From NCBI GenBank assembly GCA_963555705.1, contig OY743184.1, positions 29,032,639 through 29,096,638 on the forward strand: DNA of 64,000 nucleotides. Direction: 5' to 3'. This DNA comes from Ligustrum vulgare. Taxonomy: Eukaryota > Streptophyta > Magnoliopsida > Lamiales > Oleaceae. This document shows positions 57,795 through 64,000 of this stretch, in pieces. Numbering within the stretch: the first letter of the stretch is position 1; each line of letters begins with the position of its first letter. The notes beneath the pieces are model-generated. The model did no database searches, was not told the DNA's origin, and saw only the letters and a program-made list of their open reading frames with translations. Made by a program: the position numbers and the translations under genes.

Positions 57795-59473
57795 TCACTC
57801 TTTTTTTTCATCATTTTTCAATTTTATTTGATCTTCATACACTTGTGATGGCATCAATGGTGCAAGTGTAATTGTTTTCCCTCCTTTGGTAAAGCTATAC
57901 CTAATTTTATATCCATCATACATCACCTTCCTATCATATTGCCAAGGTCTACCCAACAAAATGTGCTCGGCATGCATAGGTACTACATCACACATAACGT
58001 CATCCACATAGCTACCAATAGAAAAACTCACCAACACCCTCTTATTCACCTTAATTTCTCCACTATCATTTAACCATTGAAGCCTATAAGGTTTAGGATG
58101 TTTTAACAAGGGTAATCCTAATTCTTCAACAAGTGTGGTACTAGCAACATTAGTACAACTACCACCATCAATAATCATACTACATACCTTGTCATTAATG
58201 CGACACCGTGTATGGAATATGTTCTCCCTTTGTTGCTCCAAGTCATCCGTGTTGATTTGAGCACTAAGAGCTCGCCTTGCCACTAATAACTCACCATGCT
58301 CCCCGGATAACACATCCTCATCATCACATACTTCCTCCAACGTCGGCATATCTCTATAATCCTCTTCTTCACTATCACTCTCCATGGTTCCATCTTTTCG
58401 TACAAGTATTACTCGCCTATTAGGACATTGAGACGCCACATGTCCTCTCCCTAAACATTTGAAGCATTGAATGTCTCTAGTCCTAGATGATTGAGGTTCC
58501 CCCTTGGGTACGAGTTTGCTAGCATGTTCCTCCTTCCATTTTGGTGCCTCAAACTTTCCTTTAGAAACAGCCCCATCTCCTTTGTTTTCCCACTTCGGCT
58601 TCCAAGAAGAATTAGAACCCAATTGATACCTTGATGTCCCTTTTTTCTTCAATTGCTTCTCCACCTTTATAGCTATGTGTAACTTATCTTCCATCTCCAA
58701 ATAATGTTGTAGCTCAACCACATTAGCTATATCCCTATTCAACCCATTCAAAAACCGAGCCATAGTAGCCTCTCTATCCTCATCTACGTTAGCTCTAATC
58801 ATCAACATTTCCATCTCCTTATGATAATCCTCCACACTCTTAGATCCTTGGTATAGACTTTGTAATTTTTTATGAAGCTCCCGATGGTAATGACTAGGCA
58901 CGAATCTCTTTCTCATGATAGCTTTTAATTCTTCCCAAGTATTAAGGGGTCTCTCGCAATTCCTCCTCCTAGAAGTCACCAATTGATCCCACCAAGTAAT
59001 AGCGTAATCGGAGAATTCAAGTACAACTACCTTAACCTTTTTTCTCTTCCGAATAAGTGTAGCTATTAAAAATCAACTCCATCCTCTTTTCCCACTCCAA
59101 GTATGCTTCCGGATCGCTCCTACCCTTGAATGACGGAATTGTCATTTTAATGTTACTCATACTACTATCCGCTCTATCCCCCAATAAGATCTCTATCCCT
59201 CCTTCCATGCCTCACTCCTCTATCCACAATTTCCCTATCGTCAAAATCACTATCTTCTTCATTCTCATCAACCGCCTCTACTCTACAACCACGCCCACCT
59301 TGCCTACGTGCATTAGGCACTTCTCGAGGTTGTTCAAGTCTCTCTAACCTACCTAACACATCCCCAAACAACAGGTACATCCGACATGCTGGCTTGATCG
59401 TTGTTTTTTGTAGTAGAAGATTGTTCGGACATCCTAAACTAAGTAATTTTATGCCTCGCGTGTTTTCACTCAT
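57795..59473 (-). pseudogene. gag-protease of the third CRM-like element (frameshifted)
   Basis: The N-terminal part (59473-59174) is in one frame. The conserved 'SFKGRSDPEAYLEWEK' region near 59060-59140 changes frame. A long frame (58982-57795) then carries the rest of Gag, the CCHC knuckle ([14 protein letters not shown]) and protease ([23 protein letters not shown]). Here the Trp after LLGRP is intact, unlike in the copy at 24219. At least one frameshift separates the halves. Confidence 0.88.
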
Positions 59474-59554
59474 GTATCACTCAATTTGGTTTTTTCTCTC
59501 TATTGATCTCACCACTCTTGCCTTTTTTCCACTCAATAGCTTTCACACTAATTG

Positions 59555-61145
59555 TGATAAGTGCTTTATTAGCACGTATTTAATTCACTTATTATCTTAT
59601 TTTTTTTATTGGTTTGATCCTATTGAAGTATCGTTGAATGCACATGTAAGGTCAGAAAGAAGAAAAAGAAAGGAAACGGGACCAAAGAAATACAAAAAAA
59701 ATAAGAAGTGAGGTTCAAGGGCATATTCAAAGAGCTCCAAATCAATAATGGCATATGGGAAGAAGATTATATGAAAAAATTATGGTCAAAGAAGGTTTGG
59801 GATGAATTTGAAAATCAAAAACTCGCAAGGATTGTGATTATAAATTTTAGTCATAGATTGAAGCTCAATTTTGTCATAGAAGACTTTCTAATTTGAGAAG
59901 AGCTATTTCACAAAAATTGTAGATATTTGAGTTTTATTTCTAACGAAACTTGAATCACCACAATCGGACTTTGGGACAGAAAGTTATGACCAAAACATCA
60001 AGCACAGGCGTTTCTCGGCAGAGATGCATTTACGGCCGTAAATGACAAACTTCCAAATTCCAAAAATTTTCAGTAGCTCACTTACGGCCGTGATAAGGAA
60101 ATTTACGGCTGTAACTTGCTTTCCAAGAAATTTCTTTATCTGATTCAAGGTCTATCTTTGGTATATCTTTGGGATAAAGTTAGGGCACGATTTTGGGAGT
60201 ATTAAAGGAGCAAAATCACAACGAAAAGAAGGTTGAACATTGAGGAAAATTGAGAGCAAAATATAAAGCATTCTTGGGAGATTTTCAAGCGCAAGAATAT
60301 CAACAACAATGGAATTCATGAAGCAACTCGAAGAATCTACCACAACCATGCTAGGCTAAATTCCATATCTTGTTTAAAGGGGAAGTTGTGTGAATTTAAT
60401 TATGTTATTTTCTTTTCCTACAAATTAGTAGCGTGAATTTATTCATTTATTTCAATTGTTGGATTATTATGTTTTGATTGTTCATTGAGTTTATTTGATT
60501 AATAGTTTAATTTGGCCTATTGGATTATTGATCTTTGAATTCATGACTATGCTATGTTTAGATTCGCGATCTGTAATTGTCATTGAATCTTTACTTTAGT
60601 AGCAAAAAAATCTCGTGCAGGTTTAGTAATAATTCAACTTGGATTGATTAATTCGCGCTTGTGTAATTAACGATCCAATTCAATCTATTCTTCTAAATTT
60701 TCATACTAGTCGTGCATTAAATCCTAAGAGCTTGTTTAGGATTTTCTGTGGCTAGAATTGGTTCGAAGAGCTTGTTTTGAATCAATACACATAAGGAAGA
60801 ATTTAGATAATCAGAGCTTGTTGATTATTTATGATTGATAATTGAACTAGGAATAGAAACACGTTACAAGGAAAGGTATAACATTAAGTGAGGGCACAAC
60901 CGAACCTGAGAACAAGATTTATTCTCATATTATTTCTCTAGTCATATTTAATTGTTTATTTTTATGCATATTTTTCATCCAAGCAATTTCAAACAACAAA
61001 CCCCTCATTCCATTCTAATTGACCGAACAACTAAAATTAGTTTCCTTCCTCGTGAGATCGACCCTTACTCTCGCTACTACACTATTAGTTAATATTTAAC
61101 GAGGAAGGAATTATTTATTATTTTGGTGTATCGCGATACGCATCA
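59555..61145 (+). repeat. 5' LTR of the Athila-type element (1591 bp)
   Basis: It starts TGATAAGTGC and ends TACGCATCA, seven bases before the PBS. It carries three TTACGGCCGTAA-type palindromes (60031, 60082, 60103). The exact first base could be 59553 or 59555, since the sequence reads TGTGATAAG. Confidence 0.8.
60031..60114. promoter_or_regulatory. TTACGGCCGTAA-type palindromes in the Athila-type LTR
   Basis: Copies start at 60031, 60082 and 60103. The last two are again 21 bp apart start to start. Variants are TTACGGCCGTGA and TTACGGCTGTAA. Confidence 0.7.
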
Positions 61146-61151
61146 AATTTT

Positions 61152-61169
61152 TGGCGCCGTTGCCGAGGA
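61152..61169 (+). other. Primer-binding site (Asp tRNA type)
   Basis: TGGCGCCGTTGCCGAGGA is the primer site typical of Athila/Tat-group elements, with one difference from the usual CCGGGGA end. Confidence 0.85.
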
Positions 61170-61389
61170 ACCGTTAACCAATTTAGTGTTTAATCAATTA
61201 GAATTTTCTTTTTTTCTGCATTTTAATTTATTTTTCACATTATTTCTATAATTTTTCAAAAAAAAAAAAAATCTTGCCTATCTACTTCTTTGATTATATG
61301 CGTGTAACCGATCAACTAATTTTGAATTTTTTTATTTTGACCCAGAAATCGAGAAAAATTTTCGACAGCAAAGAAGAGCTGCACAACCA

Positions 61390-62700
61390 ATGGCAGTAGC
61401 TAACAATAATCTGACTCTCAAGCAACTAGCTACCCCGGATGTTACTCAACAACCGCTATGCATCACTTTTCCGGGAGTGAAAGAAGGCAGAACTTTTGAG
61501 CTAAAATCCGGACTGATCCATCTTCTGCCAACTTTCAGAGGACATCTCGGTGAGGACCCATATAGACATCTGAAGGAGTTCCATGTCATTTGTGATAGCA
61601 TGAGACCCACGGGTATTACTGAGGAACAAATCAAGATGAAGGCCTTTCCATTCTCGCTAAAGGATGTTGCTACTGACTGGTTATACTGTCTACCATCTGG
61701 ATCAGTAACCACCTGGAACGACATGAAGAGGCTATTCCTAGAAAAGTACTTTCCTGCATCGAGAGCTGGAACGATCAGAAAAGAAATATGTGGGGTGCGC
61801 CAAAACAATGGTGAATCATTATATGAGTATTGGGAGCGCTTCAAAAAGCTCATCTCGAGTTGCCCCCATCATCAGATCAGTGAGCAACTCTTGGTGCAAT
61901 ATTTTTATGAAGGTCTAGCACCGATGGATAGAAGCATGATAGATGCCGCAAGCGGAGGTGCACTGATGGACAAGACATCGGAACAAGCACGGGCTTTAAT
62001 CTCCAATATGGCTGAGAACACTCAGTAGTTCAACTCCAACAGGGATATGCAAGTTTGGCGCGTGAATGAGGTAAGTAGTTCCAATATTGAAAGTCAATTG
62101 TTTGAACTAACAAATCTAGTTAAACAACTTGCTGTAGGGAAGGCACAACATGTCAAAGCTTGTGGGATATGTGCAAACTTCAGACATCCAACAGATACTT
62201 GTCCGATGTTGTAAGAGGGAAATGGTGAACAGGTAAGTGTTGTAGAGGGTTTTCCGTTCCAAAGACAACAGTACAATCCGTACTCTAATACCTACAATTC
62301 AGGATGGAGGGATCACCCCAACCTAAGTTACAGAATTAACAAGCCCCCGGGTTTCATTTCCAACAAACCTCAAGGTCAATTTCAGCAACAAGGAACTTTC
62401 CAACAACAGGGGCAGTATCAGAAAAAACCACAAGGCTCATGCATATCTCTTGAAGACATGGTAAAAATACTAGCAACTAACACATTACAGTTTCAACAGG
62501 ATGCAAAGTCTAGCATTCAAAATCTGGAGAACCAGATGGGTCAAATGGCTACTACCGTCAACAGACTTGAGGCACAAAGCTGAGGAAAGCTACCATCTCA
62601 ACCCGAAGTAAATCCAAAGAATGTGAGTGCAATTACTCTCCGAGGTGGAAAAGAGCTTGAAGAACCGCAGCTGAAACCTACCGCAATCGAAGAGAAGGAA
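61390..62700 (+). pseudogene. Athila-type gag (three in-frame stops, interrupted)
   Basis: The first 212 codons are open and form a Gag domain ('FRGHLGEDPYRHLKEFHVICDSM', 'DWLYCLPSGSVTTWNDMKRLFLEKYFP', 'ESLYEYWERFKKLISSCPHHQI'). The same frame continues past TAG (62026), TAA (62212) and TGA (62581). It includes a CCHC knuckle, CGICANFRHPTDTC, Gln-rich repeats, a coiled-coil-like 'IQNLENQMGQMATTVNRLE' and the 'ITLRGGKELEEP' motif before protease. It ends at 62700 where another LTR is inserted. Gag packages RNA in the particle; this copy is dead. Confidence 0.88.
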
Positions 62701-64000
62701 TGTAACACCCCAAGTTTAAGAGTCTAAAACCTAGGCGTGTCAACTTCCATTCACATTAAACGCGGAATTAAATCATTTACACGACTAAAATGTTCATTTA
62801 TCTAGTATAAAATTTTAGCAAAATTTCGGCAGAGTCTCCTCTATAAATTGGACATAGCCAACCTGTAGAGGGACATCAAAAACCATTTAAAAATTTAAAA
62901 CATCCATCACATCTCAATCACATTCATCATCGCCAAAACCAATTCATGCATTTCCCAAACTCCTCAATCATAAGATTTTTCCAAAATATCAACAAGTATT
63001 GACAAATGAAATAAGAGGTAACTTAACCCATAATACGTCGCCCATACTTAATCAAAACTAACTTCAACCAAACAATTATCAATAATAATAAATTAAGGAA
63101 TGAATTCAAATGATAACTTTAATAAATTTAACTTTATTAAATAATGACGACAGCGGGTACTGTCTTAGTCAGCCGCCAAGTGCTCCCCTCTGGTCATCTA
63201 ACTTTCATCACCTGAAATGTTGGGGAGGGATTGGGGTGAGCTAAAGCTCAGTAAGTAAACTGTATGCATGAATGCATCCTTATGACATGAATGCTTTAAA
63301 AATTCCATATATGTATCCCCTTTTTCTTTACTTTCCAGAACATTCAACATTTCAAAACTTTCACTTCATTTCCATCGTGAGCTCACTTGGTGTAACTTCT
63401 AGTCAATCAGAATACAGTGGGCAATTACTTATTTGGAACCAGATTAACATGCGCATTTCCACCGCAAAGCGGTTTAACATTCACTTTCCCACCGCAAAGC
63501 GGTGTAACATTCACTTTCTCACCGCAAAGCGGTGTAACATTCACTTTCCCACCGCAAAGCGGTTCATTACATTCGGGTACGCCGGTCCCCCGCACCCCAT
63601 TTCCCACTCGCATCTTTCATGAACTAGAAGCACACCCATTCATTCTTTAAAACTTGGGATACATAACTTTTGAACAAACTTGCACTTTGACACATTTCTT
63701 TCATTTAAAATATTTGACTTCCAAATTTCGATGTCAATGCATGCTTGATGATGCAATGACATGATAATGTGCATGCTTAAACATTCTTCTCAATAACATA
63801 TGCTTTCATAATGTAAATGCAATTCATCAAAGCAAGTAAGTTGCACGACAATCATTTACACATAACTTTCACATTTACATTCAACTTCTATGAAAATAGG
63901 GGGAAGTTTACTTACTTGAAATCCTTAGTATTTACCGTTCTGAACTTGCAAGTGGAGAGTCTCGGATACCCGTAACGTCAATGTACCAAAATCCCTAGTT
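62701..64000 (-). mobile_element. Tekay-type LTR, continues beyond the window
   Basis: It begins TGTAACACCCC directly after the gag codons EEKE. This is the complement of the usual ...GGGGTGTTACA LTR end, so the element is probably on the minus strand. The candidate TSD is AGGAA (62696-62700), not testable here. It contains four 30-bp repeats and a region shared with 35260-35600. Confidence 0.75.
63461..63564. repeat. Four tandem 30-bp repeats with ACCGC-AAA-GCGGT hairpins
   Basis: Units start at 63461, 63491, 63521 and 63551, each ACCGCAAAGCGGT followed by (T/G)TAACATTCACTTTC. Every unit can form a 5-bp stem with an AAA loop; the last is partial. They sit in the LTR in a position analogous to the 43-bp repeats of the other Tekay-type LTR. 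Confidence 0.95.

Larger units (their letters stand above)
54250..59548 (-). mobile_element. Third CRM-like LTR retrotransposon, truncated at its 5' end
   Basis: On the minus strand the leader and gag (59548 to 57795), protease, RT, RNase H, integrase and its C-terminal domain lead into an LTR starting TGATGTGATCC at 54885, preceded by a purine tract (AAGGGGGAGGGGA). The 5' LTR and PBS are missing: similarity to the leader of the element at 28452 stops near 59548, where the Athila-type LTR begins. The left LTR boundary was not found (somewhere below ~54430), so no TSD can be given. Confidence 0.85.
59555..62700 (+). mobile_element. Athila-type LTR retrotransposon, 5' half
   Basis: The plus-strand LTR (59555-61145) is followed by a PBS of the Asp-tRNA type and a gag region. 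It is cut at 62701 by a Tekay-type LTR, and the rest lies beyond the window. Its left end abuts the leader of the third CRM-like element, apparently the insertion target. The LTR termini are TGAT...ATCA. The lineage name comes from PBS type and gag similarity. Confidence 0.85.

Noticed and set aside
63425..63613. Minus-strand frame with repeated GGKVNVTPLC units
   Set aside because: It is created by the 30-bp LTR tandem repeat, whose length happens to be a multiple of 3. It has no start or family support.

Overview
The window reads as an AT-rich, repeat-dominated stretch of a nuclear plant genome, most likely a eudicot. The plant assignment rests on a single-QALGGH C2H2 zinc-finger gene with a C-terminal EAR motif, on plant-type Ty3/gypsy lineages (CRM-like, Tekay-like and Athila-like), and on a CACTA (En/Spm) transposon with TNP2 and TnpA-type genes. 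I see one probably functional host gene, at 8154-8561. Its pseudogenised duplicate lies at 48049-48431. Almost everything between and around them is transposon sequence, much of it nested.

Layout from left to right. Positions 1-6295 look like an Athila-type LTR on the minus strand, carrying an internal tandem duplication and split by a complete CRM-like element (536-5067, TSD ATTTG). That element keeps an open 819-codon gag-protease frame but has no RT, RNase H or most of integrase. A small hAT-type element with an 8-bp TSD follows (6582-7287), then the zinc-finger gene, a Ty1/copia pol remnant (11945-12715) and Helitron-like termini (13538-14203). Positions 14.2-21 kb are largely unannotated, AT-rich and full of simple or degenerate repeats.

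Positions 21050-31870 look like a Helitron, with an A^TC start and a 7-bp hairpin followed by CTAG^T. A CRM-like element (21857-29985, TSD TTAAT) sits inside it, and a solo Tekay-type LTR (24565-27145, TSD CAAGT) sits inside that. Positions 33470-47379 are a 13.9-kb CACTA transposon with TSD ATA. It has decayed TnpA-like and TNP2 genes, a rearranged Tekay-type LTR element (36245-40615) with inverted LTR ends, and a host-gene fragment resembling MBD9 in the opposite orientation.

From 48.9 to 54.2 kb there are dispersed MITE-like elements and two copies of a 0.75-0.87-kb repeat. A decayed CRM-like element (about 54250-59548), an Athila-type element (59555-62700) and a Tekay-type LTR (62701 to the window end) complete the window.

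The observation I consider least explained is a cluster of the palindrome TTACGGCCGTAA, arranged in pairs whose starts are 21 (occasionally 22) bp apart. It is present in both LTRs of one CRM-like element, in the LTR of a second, and in the LTR of the unrelated Athila-type element, which suggests convergent acquisition or retention of one cis-module. Lineage names (CRM, Tekay, Athila) and the MBD9 identification rest on recognition of sequence patterns and were not checked by any search.
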